Of a stretch of DNA of 64,000 nt, positions 52,944 through 61,825 are shown in pieces. This DNA is from Longimicrobium sp. GTDB taxonomy: Bacteria > Gemmatimonadota > Gemmatimonadetes > Longimicrobiales > Longimicrobiaceae. Below the pieces are notes generated by a model, which was given only the letters and a program-made list of their open reading frames with translations, searched no databases and was not told where the DNA came from. Positions within the stretch are counted from its first letter, which is position 1. Every line of letters begins with the position of its first letter. The stretch spans positions 1 to 64,000 of the forward strand of contig DASVQP010000043.1 of assembly GCA_036389135.1 (NCBI GenBank), in the 5' to 3' direction. Position numbers and translations under genes: made by a program.

Positions 52944-53585
52944 TCACTTGATCAGGTAAACGAGGGCAAAGATCACGATCCAGATCACGTCCACGAAGTG
53001 CCAGTACAGGCCCGCGATCTCCACGCTCATCGAGCGCTCCGGTCCCAGCTGGTTCTTCACCGCCAGCATCCCCAGCGTGCTCAGGTAGATCACCCCCACG
53101 AAGACGTGGGCCCCGTGGAACCCCGTAAGCAGGAAGAAGGTGCTCCCGAACAGGTTGGTCTGCAGCGTCAGCCCGGCGTGGTAGAAGTGGTTGAACTCGT
53201 ACGCCTGGAAGCCCAGGAACACGAGCCCCAGCCCCGCCGTGGTGAAGAGCCAGAGGATCGCTCCCTTGCGGTCGGCGCGCTGCACCGCGGCCAGCGCCAG
53301 CACCATCCCCAGCGAGCTCATCAGCAGCACGAAGGTGCTCAGCGAGGTCAGTGGGATGTCCAGGATGCCCTGAGACTCCTGGCCCCCCAGCGTGCGGCCG
53401 GCGTGCGGGAGGGGGCCGGTCAGGCTCCGTCCCTTGTACGCCAGGTAGGTGGCGATCAGCGATCCGAAGAGGAGGCACTCCGACCCGATGAAGGTCCAGA
53501 ACGCCATCTTCCGGTTGTCCAGCCCGGTGCTGGTGTCCAGGTGCGCGGGGTTCGCGGCGTGGTCGGCCGCGTTCACGATGCTCAC
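52944..53585 (-). CDS. ctaE: Cytochrome c oxidase subunit III
   Basis: 213 residues with five membrane helices; TFIGSECLLFGSLIATYLAYK at the start and FLLTGFHGAHVFVGVIYLST near the end are standard. This is the five-helix short form typical of caa3-type and heme o oxidases. Forty bases after ctaD. Confidence 0.94.
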   Translation of the reverse strand: MSIVNAADHAANPAHLDTSTGLDNRKMAFWTFIGSECLLFGSLIATYLAYKGRSLTGPLPHAGRTLGGQESQGILDIPLTSLSTFVLLMSSLGMVLALAAVQRADRKGAILWLFTTAGLGLVFLGFQAYEFNHFYHAGLTLQTNLFGSTFFLLTGFHGAHVFVGVIYLSTLGMLAVKNQLGPERSMSVEIAGLYWHFVDVIWIVIFALVYLIK

Positions 53586-53625
53586 GTAGCGTATCTCTCC
53601 GTCCCGAGGCTCGGGGTCGTCAGGC

Positions 53626-55563
53626 TCAGTGCCCGGGCTCGAAGGCCCACTTGAAGATGGAAACCGCGACCAGCAGCACGCCCGCCACCGACAGGAACCA
53701 GAGGTTGTGCAGCGCCCCGTCCAGGTTGCGGAAGATCAGCGACCCAAAGGTCATCAGGATCCCGAAGGCCAGGATGACCGGCCAGTACGACGGCGGCGGA
53801 AGGTGGATCCCCAGGTCGTGCGCGCTCATCTTGCTTTCGGAGTCCGGGTACTCGATTTCGCCCACCTGCGTGCCGCCCACGGTGATCGAGTTCACGTCCT
53901 CGGCCACCTTGCCGTGCGGAATCCCCGGCTCCTTGTTCGCGTCCGCCTCCCACAGCGGCATGCGCGAGTGCACCATGGGGATGTCGCGGAAGTTGTAGAC
54001 CGGCGGCGGCGACGGGATCGACCACTCCAGCGTGGCGGCGCCCCACGGGTTGTCCCCCGCGATCGCGCCCTTGCGAAGCGAGCGGATCACGTTCCACACC
54101 AGCACCAGCGTGGACAGGGCCATCAGGTACGCGCCCATGGTGGACAGGAAGTTCATCCAGTTCCACCCCAGGTCACCCGGATAGGTGAAGGTACGGCGCG
54201 GCTGGCCGTACATCCCCAGGAAGTGCATGGGAAAGAAGGCCAGGTTCATCCCCGCCAGCGTGCCCACGAAGTGGATCTTCCCCAGCTTCTCGTCCAGCAG
54301 GCGCCCGAAGATCTTGGGGAACCAGTAGTAGATCCCCGAGAACAGCCCCAGCACCGTGCCGCCGAAGAAGACGTAGTGGATGTGCGCCACCACGAAGTAC
54401 GTGTCCGTCTGCTGCAGGTCCGACGGGGCCACCGAGTGCATCACCCCCGAGATCCCGCCCAGCGTGAACATGGCGATGAACGCCACCGCGTAGAGCATGG
54501 AGGTGGTGAAGCGGATGGAGCCGCCCCACATCGTCCCGATCCAGTTGAAGATCTTGATCCCGGTGGGGATGGCGATCAGCATGGTGGAGAGGGCGAAGAA
54601 GGCGTCGGCGATGGGCCCCAGCCCCACGGCGAACATGTGGTGGCTCCACACCCCCCACCCCAGCCAGCCGATGAGCACCGAGGCGAACACCATCACGTTG
54701 TAGCCAAAGAGCGGCTTGCGGCTGAAGGTGGGGATCACCTCGCTGATGATCCCGAAGATGGGGATGATCAGGATGTACACCTCCGGGTGGCCGAACATCC
54801 AGAAGAGGTGCTGCCACACCAGCGGGTCGCCGCCGCGCGCCGGGTCGAAGAACGTCGTGCCGAACATGCGGTCGAACATCAGCTGCGTGATGGCGATGGT
54901 GAACACCGCCATCGCCGTCACGATCAGCACCTGCGTGATCAGCACCATCCAGGTGAAGATGGGCATGCGCATCAGGCGCATCCCCGGGGCCCGCATGTTC
55001 AGGATGGTGACGATGAAGTTGATGCCCGCCAGGATCGACGATAGGCCGACGATCTGCAGGCCCAGGACGTAGAAGTCGACGTTGGGGCCCGGGTTGTACT
55101 GCCGCTCCGTGATGGGCGCGTAGGCGAACCACCCCACGTTGGGCGCCATCTTGGTGACGGCGGCGAACAGCAGCATCAGCCCGCCGAAGAAGTACACCCA
55201 GTACGACAGCGCGTTGAGCCGGGGGAACGCCACGTCGCGCGCGCCGATCTGCAGCGGAACGATGTAGTTGAAGAAGGCGGCCGTCAGCGGCATCAGCGCC
55301 AGGAAGATCATCGTCAGCGCGTGCTGCGTGAACATCTGGTTGTACGTGTCCGCGCTGATGAAGTTGTTCTCCGGCACGATGAGCTGCGTGCGGATGAACA
55401 GCGCCTCGATCCCCCCGACCAGGAAGTAGAAGATCGACGAGAAGAAGTACAGGATCCCGATCCGCTTGTGGTCGACGGTGGTGATCCAGCTCCACACCCC
55501 CGTTTCGGTGTGGGGTGCGGCTGCGTGGGCGTGCGGCGCAGCCACGGTCGCGGTCGATGCCAT
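53626..55563 (-). CDS. ctaD: Cytochrome c oxidase subunit I
   Basis: 645 residues with at least twelve membrane helices and all main ligands: low-spin heme His in MFTQHALTMIF, the HPEVYI motif with cross-linked His-Tyr for CuB, WSHHMF for the other CuB histidines, and the heme pocket HIHYVFFGG. The C-terminal extension (beyond about 545) is the insert seen in caa3-type oxidases. Preceded by ctaC with 87 bases between. Confidence 0.96.
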   Translation of the reverse strand: MASTATVAAPHAHAAAPHTETGVWSWITTVDHKRIGILYFFSSIFYFLVGGIEALFIRTQLIVPENNFISADTYNQMFTQHALTMIFLALMPLTAAFFNYIVPLQIGARDVAFPRLNALSYWVYFFGGLMLLFAAVTKMAPNVGWFAYAPITERQYNPGPNVDFYVLGLQIVGLSSILAGINFIVTILNMRAPGMRLMRMPIFTWMVLITQVLIVTAMAVFTIAITQLMFDRMFGTTFFDPARGGDPLVWQHLFWMFGHPEVYILIIPIFGIISEVIPTFSRKPLFGYNVMVFASVLIGWLGWGVWSHHMFAVGLGPIADAFFALSTMLIAIPTGIKIFNWIGTMWGGSIRFTTSMLYAVAFIAMFTLGGISGVMHSVAPSDLQQTDTYFVVAHIHYVFFGGTVLGLFSGIYYWFPKIFGRLLDEKLGKIHFVGTLAGMNLAFFPMHFLGMYGQPRRTFTYPGDLGWNWMNFLSTMGAYLMALSTLVLVWNVIRSLRKGAIAGDNPWGAATLEWSIPSPPPVYNFRDIPMVHSRMPLWEADANKEPGIPHGKVAEDVNSITVGGTQVGEIEYPDSESKMSAHDLGIHLPPPSYWPVILAFGILMTFGSLIFRNLDGALHNLWFLSVAGVLLVAVSIFKWAFEPGH

Positions 55564-55650
55564 TCCTACTCCATCAGGTTGCGGCGCCGCGGGTGGCGCC
55601 GTGGATCACTGGATGCGTGGCCCCGCCGCGCGTGCGGCGGGGCGCCCGTC

Positions 55651-56712
55651 TCACTGCAGCGTCTGCAGGTACGCCACGATGTACCGGATTTCCTCGTCCT
55701 TGAGGTTGAGGTTCGGCATCTTGGAGCCTGGTTTCACCTCGGGCGGGTTCTTGAGCCACTTGCTCAGGTTCTCCGCGTTGTTCTCCAGGATCCCGCCGGC
55801 CAGCGTGCGGCGGCGGCCGAAGTGCGTCAGGTCCGGCCCCGTGCGTCCCATGGTGGCCGAATCCCGGGCGGCGCCATAGCGCAGCGTGTGGCACCCGGCG
55901 CACGCGCCCTTGGTCACCAGCTGCTTGCCGAGCATCACCGCGGAGTCGCGCGGCGCCGGGGCGGGCTGCGACTCGTTCTGCAGCCAGCGCTGGAATCCGT
56001 CGCCCTCGTGGGCCACCAGCCGCATCTTCATGAGGGCGTGCGAGTCGCCGCAGAACTCGCCGCACTGCCCCAGGTACACCCCCGGCTCTTCGGGGGTGAA
56101 CATGAGGGTGTTCACCTTGTTGGGGATCAGGTCGCGCTTGCCGCCCATCTGCGGCACCCAGAAGGCGTGGAGCACGTCGCCCGCCGTCATGCGCAGCTGC
56201 ACGGGGGTGCCGACGGGCACGTGGATCTCGTTGGCGGTCACCACCGTGTCGCGCCCGCCGTTGACGGCGTAGCGGAACTCCCACCACCACTGCCAGCCGC
56301 GCACCTCCACGATCAGCGCGTTGGCCGGCGCCTCCCGCTGCGTGTTGAAGATGCTGCGCACCGTGGGGACCGCGATCGCCGCAAGGATGAGGGCGGGGAT
56401 GAAGGTCCAGAGCAGCTCCAGGCGGGCGTTGCCGTGCACCTGCTCGGGCTCGGGGTGGCCGGGCTGGTAGCGGAAGCGCCACACGATGTACCCCAGCAGC
56501 GCGAACACGAAGAGGCCGACGAGCACGCCCAGCACCAGGGTGTACTTGAACAGCCAGTCCAGCTCCCGCGCGAAGTCGCTTGCGGGGGCGAAGGTCGTCT
56601 GCGGGTACGTCTTCAGGTGGTCTTCCCCGCACCCGGCCAGCAGGGTGAGGAGCGCGAGCCCGAAGGCCGGCTTCCACGGGGAGTACCCGGAGCTTTTCGC
56701 TCGTGACTTCAT
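55651..56712 (-). CDS. ctaC: Cytochrome c oxidase subunit II with fused cytochrome c domain
   Basis: From the ATG at 56712, 353 residues: lipoprotein signal (LALLTLLAGC), two membrane helices (about 50-72 and 92-112), the CuA domain with GQCGEFCGDSHALMKM, and a C-terminal cytochrome c domain with CAGCH. The fused cytochrome identifies the caa3 subtype, which takes electrons from small cytochromes. First gene of the operon; the promoter is in the 56713-56830 stretch. Confidence 0.95.
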   Translation of the reverse strand: MKSRAKSSGYSPWKPAFGLALLTLLAGCGEDHLKTYPQTTFAPASDFARELDWLFKYTLVLGVLVGLFVFALLGYIVWRFRYQPGHPEPEQVHGNARLELLWTFIPALILAAIAVPTVRSIFNTQREAPANALIVEVRGWQWWWEFRYAVNGGRDTVVTANEIHVPVGTPVQLRMTAGDVLHAFWVPQMGGKRDLIPNKVNTLMFTPEEPGVYLGQCGEFCGDSHALMKMRLVAHEGDGFQRWLQNESQPAPAPRDSAVMLGKQLVTKGACAGCHTLRYGAARDSATMGRTGPDLTHFGRRRTLAGGILENNAENLSKWLKNPPEVKPGSKMPNLNLKDEEIRYIVAYLQTLQ

Positions 56713-57181
56713 GGACGGTGGAGTCTCGGTGGTCGGATACGGCGTTCGCCCCCGGGGCGCGGGCACCTTCCCCGGCGGGCGTAATTGCGGCGCGCCCGCG
56801 CCGGAAAACGGCATTATAGCCGGGGGGCATGCGAGCCGCTAGGCCCGCCTTTTCCCCCCGCGCACACGGCCGCGCGGAACCGAAATCCTGTTTCGGCAGC
56901 GTGAATGTAGCGCGCCCTTGCGCCCTCGTCTGTAGGGAAGCGCCCGACAGGGTGTGGGGAACGGGGCCCCACGCGGGCCCCTCCCCCCGACCCCCTCCCC
57001 CGCCCGCGGGGGCGCAGGGCGGGGCGCGATTCATCGCGCCCGCCGCCTGCGCGTCACGATCCACGCCCCACGCACCAACCCGGTAGGGGCCGCCCCACGT
57101 GGCCGCCCGTGCCCTGCCCCGCGCCGCCCGCCGCCGCCCACCCCGTTCCCCGCCCTTGCCACGGTCGTTACACTTCCCTCC
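56713..57181. other. 469-bp divergent intergenic region with repeats
   Basis: The left part should hold the ctaC promoter. The right part holds a CCCTCCCCC hairpin (about 56980-57020), a GGGGCGCGATTCATCGCGCC repeat (57021-57041) and a reversed CACGTGGCCGCCCGTGCC repeat (57083-57112). No gene is evident. Confidence 0.6.
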
Positions 57182-59089
57182 ATGGCACCACCACTCACAA
57201 TGAACGGCTCGCGGCGCGCACGCGGCGGGGCCCCTCCAAGCTGGGCAGACCGGCGGCGCGCCATGCGCAACCTGCCGCCCTTTCTGCGCATGGTGTGGGA
57301 GACGCACCGCGGCTACACGGCGGCGATCGTGGTGCTGCGGCTGCTGCGCGCGTTCGTGCCGCTCGCCAGCCTCTGGATCGGCAAGCTGATCATCGACACC
57401 GTGGTGCGCTCGGCGGAGTCGGGGAGGCCGGAGTGGCGCGCGGTGGCCACGCTGGTGGCGATCGAGCTGGGGGTGGTGACGCTCGGCGAGCTGCTGGCGC
57501 GCGCCGGGGCGCTCCTGGAATCGCTCCTGGGAGACCTCTTCTCCAACCGCATGAGCGTGCGGCTCATGGAGCACGCCGCCCTGCTGGACCTGCAGCACTT
57601 CGAGGACCCCACCTTCTACGACCGCCTGGAGCGCGCGCGCCGCCACACCGTGGGCCGCATCGCCCTCCTGAGCCAGCTCCTGGGGCTGGCGCAGAATACG
57701 CTGACGCTGGTCACCCTGATCGGAACGCTGCTGGCGTTCTCGCCACTGCTCTTCGTGCTGCTGGTGGCCGCGGTGCTCCCGTCGTTCCTGGGGGAGACGC
57801 ACTTCGCGGCGCTGGGCTACTCGCTCCTCTTTTCCTGGACCCCTGAGCGGCGCAAGCTGGACTACTACCGGCTCATCGCCGCGTCGGACAAAACGGCCAA
57901 GGAGGTGAAGCTCTTCGGCCTGTCGCGCTACCTGATCGACCAGTACCGCGCGCTGGCGGACGACTTCTACCTCGCCAACCGCTCGCTGGCGATCCGGCGC
58001 GGGGTGGTGGGGATGGCGCTGTCGCTGGTCTCCACACTGGGCTACTATGCGGCGTACGCCACCATCATCTACCGCGTGGTGCTGGGCCGCCTCACCATCG
58101 GCGACCTGACGCTGCTGGGCGGGACCTTTTCGCACTCCCGCACGCTGATCCAGGGGATGCTCCTTTCGACCTCGGAGCTGTACGAGCAGGCGCTCTTTCT
58201 GGAGGACCTCTTCGTCTTCCTGGGGATGCGCCCGAGCATCGCGGCCCCCGTGCAGCCGGCGCCCTTTCCGCGTCCGATCCGTGACGGGTTCGAGTTCCGC
58301 GACGTCTGGTTCAGGTACCCGCAAGCATCGGAGAACGGCGAACGCGCGGGCGAGAATGGAGACGACGAGGCCGGCTGGGTGCTGCGCGGGATCTCGTTCC
58401 GGGTGGCGCCGGGGGAAAAGCTCGCGCTGGTGGGGGAGAACGGCGCGGGAAAGACGACGCTCACCAAGCTGATCACCCGCCTGTACGATCCCACGCGCGG
58501 CGAGATCCTGCTGGACGGCCTTCCGCTGCGCGACTACGATCCGGCGGAGCTGCACGCCAACGTGGGTGTCATCTTTCAGGACTTCGTGCGTTACGACATG
58601 GCCGCCGAGGAGAACATCGCCGTCGGGCGCATCGCGCTGCTGGAGGCGGACCCGGAGGGATCGCGCGGCGCCATCGAGGACGCGGCGCATCGCTCGCTGG
58701 CCGCGGAGGTGATCGAGGCGCTCCCCGAGCGCTACCGCACGATGCTGGGCCGCCGCTTCGAGGGCGGGGTGGACCTGAGCGGCGGCCAGTGGCAAAAGGT
58801 GGCGCTCGGCCGCGCCTACATGCGCGACGCCCAACTCCTGATCCTGGACGAGCCCACCGCCGCACTCGACGCGCGCGCCGAGTTCATCGTCTTCGAACGG
58901 TTCGCGGAGTTGACGGAGGGCAAGATGGCCATCCTCATCTCCCACCGCTTTTCCACCGTCCGCATGGCCGACCGCATTCTGGTTCTGGAGCACGGCCGCG
59001 TCCTGGAGGAGGGCACGCACGACTCTCTGGTCGCGGGCGGGGGGCGGTATGCGGAGCTGTTTGCGCTGCAGGCAGCGGGCTACCGGTGA
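57182..59089 (+). CDS. ABC exporter, fused permease and ATPase
   Basis: From the ATG at 57182, 635 residues. The permease domain (about 30-340) has six helices, an unusual entry (LPPFLRMVWETHRGYTAAIVVLRLLRAFVPL) and belongs to the lipid/peptide exporter type. The ATPase has Walker A GENGAGKTT (418-426), Q-loop VIFQDFVRYD, signature LSGGQWQKVALGRA, Walker B LLILDEPTAALDAR and ISHRFST. Differs clearly from the exporter at 17032. A palindromic/dispersed repeat follows it. Confidence 0.92.
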   Translation: MAPPLTMNGSRRARGGAPPSWADRRRAMRNLPPFLRMVWETHRGYTAAIVVLRLLRAFVPLASLWIGKLIIDTVVRSAESGRPEWRAVATLVAIELGVVTLGELLARAGALLESLLGDLFSNRMSVRLMEHAALLDLQHFEDPTFYDRLERARRHTVGRIALLSQLLGLAQNTLTLVTLIGTLLAFSPLLFVLLVAAVLPSFLGETHFAALGYSLLFSWTPERRKLDYYRLIAASDKTAKEVKLFGLSRYLIDQYRALADDFYLANRSLAIRRGVVGMALSLVSTLGYYAAYATIIYRVVLGRLTIGDLTLLGGTFSHSRTLIQGMLLSTSELYEQALFLEDLFVFLGMRPSIAAPVQPAPFPRPIRDGFEFRDVWFRYPQASENGERAGENGDDEAGWVLRGISFRVAPGEKLALVGENGAGKTTLTKLITRLYDPTRGEILLDGLPLRDYDPAELHANVGVIFQDFVRYDMAAEENIAVGRIALLEADPEGSRGAIEDAAHRSLAAEVIEALPERYRTMLGRRFEGGVDLSGGQWQKVALGRAYMRDAQLLILDEPTAALDARAEFIVFERFAELTEGKMAILISHRFSTVRMADRILVLEHGRVLEEGTHDSLVAGGGRYAELFALQAAGYR

Positions 59090-59103
59090 GAAAAAGTGCG
59101 TGA

Positions 59104-59349
59104 GTGCGTTAGAAATTTGTCATCCTGAAGGAGCCGCTTCGCCGTCGTCGGAAGCCGGCGCCAAAGATGGGCGGCGACTAAAGGGATCCAGCCGGCGAGG
59201 CAAGGGGACGGCGCAATGGAACAATGCCGCGGCCGCATAGTAGATCCTTAGCTCGGCGCAAGGACGCGGACTGGGCAGAGGCTACGCGCCGTCAGATTCC
59301 GGTTTGACATAAATGGCGGGGATCGTTCGTCACTAGCGAACTAACGCAC
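59104..59349. repeat. TCATCCTGA dispersed element, copy 2, with flanking inverted repeat
   Basis: Ends GTGCGTTAG (59104-59112) and CTAACGCAC (59341-59349) are inverted copies. Inside, from 59117, TTGTCATCCTGA, GATCCAGCCGGCGAGGCAAG and GTAGATCCTTAGCTCGGCGC match the 9707-9902 element in order. The size and terminal inverted repeats recall a MITE. Confidence 0.65.
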
Positions 59350-59382
59350 TACCCCCCGACCTCCGCCCCCACTCCGTCGCCC

Positions 59383-60135
59383 ATGCCCCTGCCCTACCTA
59401 CGACTGGAACGCGAATGGGTGCCGTCCTTCGACGTGTATCCGTTCAGCCTTCCCGCCGTGCGCGGGCTGAATACGATGCCCCTTCACCCGGCGGTCACCT
59501 TTCTCGCCGGGGAGAACGGATCGGGAAAGAGCACGCTGCTGGAGGCGGCGGCGATCGCGCTGGGGCTGAACGCGGAGGGCGGAGGGCGCAACATCCGCTT
59601 CGTAACGCGCCCTTCGCACTCGGTGCTCCACGGGTACCTGGACCTGGGGCTGGCGGGGCGCAGGCCGCCCGACGGATTCTTTTTGAGAGCGGAGAGCTTC
59701 TTCAACCTCGCCACCGAGGTGGAGCGGCTCGACCGGGCCAAAGCGTTCGGCGGCGCGCTCGCAAAGGCGTACGGAGGCCGACCACTCCACGAGATGTCGC
59801 ATGGCGAGGCGTTCCTCGCGCTCTTTGAGAACCGGATGAGCCGTCCCGGCGTATACTTCCTCGACGAGCCCGAGGCCGCCCTCTCGCCCGCCCGGCAGCT
59901 CTCCCTGCTGGGGCTCGTCCACCGCATGGTGGCGCGCGGATCGCAGCTCATCATCGCCACCCACTCGCCCCTCCTCCTCGCCTATCCGAACGCCTGGATC
60001 TACGCGCTGGGAGCGGAAGGAATCGTGCGCACGCCGTACGAGCGGACGGAGGCGTACCGGGTGACGAGCGAGTTCCTGGCCCACCGCGGCCGTGTGCTCG
60101 ATGCGCTTCTTGCCGCGCCGGACCCGCAATCTTAA
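59383..60135 (+). CDS. AAA-family ATPase with ABC-type domain
   Basis: 250 residues. GENGSGKST (43-51) is Walker A, EMSHGEAFLALF (137-148) is the signature, YFLDEPEAALSP (158-169) is Walker B, and IATHSPLLLA has the switch His194. This is the single-domain form of the RecF/Rad50-like ATPases often linked to DNA repair or phage defence (as OLD-like or Septu-like). No nuclease or partner gene is next to it. ATG at 59383. Confidence 0.85.
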   Translation: MPLPYLRLEREWVPSFDVYPFSLPAVRGLNTMPLHPAVTFLAGENGSGKSTLLEAAAIALGLNAEGGGRNIRFVTRPSHSVLHGYLDLGLAGRRPPDGFFLRAESFFNLATEVERLDRAKAFGGALAKAYGGRPLHEMSHGEAFLALFENRMSRPGVYFLDEPEAALSPARQLSLLGLVHRMVARGSQLIIATHSPLLLAYPNAWIYALGAEGIVRTPYERTEAYRVTSEFLAHRGRVLDALLAAPDPQS

Positions 60136-60241
60136 TCATCGCTCGGTTCGGAACCCTGTTCCGCGGAGCGATTCCTTCTTACTTTCTGGCCGGAAACACC
60201 GCAGCACGCGGGCCGTTTTCGATTTCCTACCCCCGGAGCCC

Positions 60242-61546
60242 ATGATGAAGCTCTCGCCTCCACGCTCCACGCGCGCGCGCACCGCCCGCTGCTACGTCCC
60301 GACCGTTCCGCTCACGCGGCGCGGAAACGGGGCGGAAGGGGCCGAGATCCTCCAGGAGATTTCCGGCGAGCTGGGGGTGCTGCTGTGGGCCACGCTGCGC
60401 GACGTGATGCTCTACCTGGGCGCGCCGGCGGCGGAGCGGGGCTCCCTCTACCCGGCGGACGCGGGCGAGTGCCGCCGGGCGGAGATCAGGGGGTGCGGGG
60501 CGGACCCGGCGCTGTGGGCGCCCCTGCTGGTGGTGGCGGAGATGATGGAGGCGCCGGAGGAGGCGAGCCGGGCGCGGGTGGCGCACGCCTGCCGCGCCCT
60601 CGCGCGCTGGGCGGAGGGGGAGGCGCCCGCCACCCGGCTGGCGTTCTCGCAGGCGGCGGCGCTGGCCCGCCCAGGCGATCCGCGGCTCGCCCTCGCCACC
60701 GCGCGCCTGGCCCGCGACGCCGCGGACCACGCCCGCGCGGAGACGTGGTTCCGCCGCGCCGTGAAGCTGGCGCGCGGCAAGGATTGGGAGTCCTACATCC
60801 GCGCCTTCCTGGGGCTGGGCGTCATGTACTACCGGGGCGGCAACTACCCGGCGGCCAGTGTGGTCGCCGGGCGCGCGTTGCGGGCCGCGCGCCGGCGCCG
60901 CCTGCGTGAAATGGAGGGCGAGGCCCACCACGACCTGATGCTGATCGCCGGCGAGGGCAACCGGCCGGCGCTCGTGTACACGCACGCCCGGGCGGCGCTG
61001 GAGGCGTTCGGACCCCAGCACCGCCGCCTTCCCTTCCTGGCGCACGACGTGGCCTGCGCCTGGTGCGACGAAGGAAGGTTCGACCTGGCGCTCCCCGTCT
61101 TCGAGCGCCTCCTGGCCAGCTTCCCCAATCCGGCGGAGCGCGTGCGGGTGCTGGCCAACGCGACGCGCGCCGCGGGCGGGGCGCGCGCGCGGGAGAGGTA
61201 CGAGGAGTACCGGGAGTCCGTCGTCACCCTGCTCCGCCAGACGCCGGGCGCCGCGCCGTCCGAAGCCGAGCTGATGCTCCTGGTGGCGCGCGCCGACAAC
61301 TCGATGGGGGAGTGGCGCAGGGCGGAGGAAGCCGCCCTGCAGTCCATCGAGCTCGCCACGCGGCGCGGGGAGAACCAGAACCGGCTCCTGGCGGAGGCGC
61401 AGCACCAGATCGCCATCATGCGCCAGGCGGGCGCCGCCTCGGCCGCACGCCGGCACACCGTTTCCGAACACGCGGACCGCCTCGCGGGGGAGCTGACCCG
61501 TACGCTCGAGCTGCGCGTGACCGCGACCGCCGGGGTAGGCGCGTAA
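60242..61546 (+). CDS. TPR-repeat protein of a Longimicrobium-type regulatory cluster
   Basis: Two adjacent ATG codons (60242, 60245); the former gives 434 residues without signal peptide or membrane helix. Tetratricopeptide helices run from about 145 to 400 (HARAETWFRRAVKLARGKDW, LGLGVMYYRGGNYPAASVVAGRAL, WRRAEEAALQSIELATRRG). The N-terminal 130 residues hold no known domain. Helical cytosolic scaffold; together with the convergent small lipoprotein and the AraC-type regulator it may form a cell-envelope response cluster, an inference from position. Confidence 0.75.
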   Translation: MMKLSPPRSTRARTARCYVPTVPLTRRGNGAEGAEILQEISGELGVLLWATLRDVMLYLGAPAAERGSLYPADAGECRRAEIRGCGADPALWAPLLVVAEMMEAPEEASRARVAHACRALARWAEGEAPATRLAFSQAAALARPGDPRLALATARLARDAADHARAETWFRRAVKLARGKDWESYIRAFLGLGVMYYRGGNYPAASVVAGRALRAARRRRLREMEGEAHHDLMLIAGEGNRPALVYTHARAALEAFGPQHRRLPFLAHDVACAWCDEGRFDLALPVFERLLASFPNPAERVRVLANATRAAGGARARERYEEYRESVVTLLRQTPGAAPSEAELMLLVARADNSMGEWRRAEEAALQSIELATRRGENQNRLLAEAQHQIAIMRQAGAASAARRHTVSEHADRLAGELTRTLELRVTATAGVGA

Positions 61547-61561
61547 CGCGGACCCGCGCCG

Positions 61562-61714
61562 TCAGTTGCCGCTGCCGAACATCCCTCCCCCGGAGGTCTG
61601 GTAGCGGGGGGGCTCCGGACGCGGCGTGGCGTCGGGCCCGGTGATGCTGTCGGAGCCGCAGGCGGACAGCAGGCAGATGATGCAGGCGAGTGAAAGGATG
61701 CGCACGATCTTCAT
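61562..61714 (-). CDS. 50-residue lipoprotein, very short gene
   Basis: A short open frame on the minus strand reads MKIVRILSLACIICLLSACG, with a lipobox LLSAC (Cys19), then DSITGPDATPRPEPPRYQT and a glycine-rich end MFGSGN. The ribosome binding site GGAG is placed correctly before the ATG at 61714. Mature peptide is about 30 residues, attached by a lipid. It lies head-to-head with an AraC-type regulator and tail-to-tail with a TPR protein. A real gene by coding potential; function unknown. Confidence 0.72.
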   Translation of the reverse strand: MKIVRILSLACIICLLSACGSDSITGPDATPRPEPPRYQTSGGGMFGSGN

Positions 61715-61825
61715 CGTTCGGCTCCGGTGTGGAATGGGGTATGGACGGGAAGTTCGCGGAAAGGTGCGCCCGTATGTGGCGGCAGGTCAAGACGCGTCGT
61801 AAAACCTACCCTACCGGGACAGCAG

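Noticed and set aside
56830-57181. Small genes upstream of the second ABC exporter
   Set aside because: Short frames are proline/arginine-rich translations of palindromic repeats with no ribosome binding sites.
59383-60135. Anti-phage defence system with the AAA ATPase
   Set aside because: The single ATPase has no nuclease, toxin or other defence partner; neighbours are an ABC exporter and a TPR protein.
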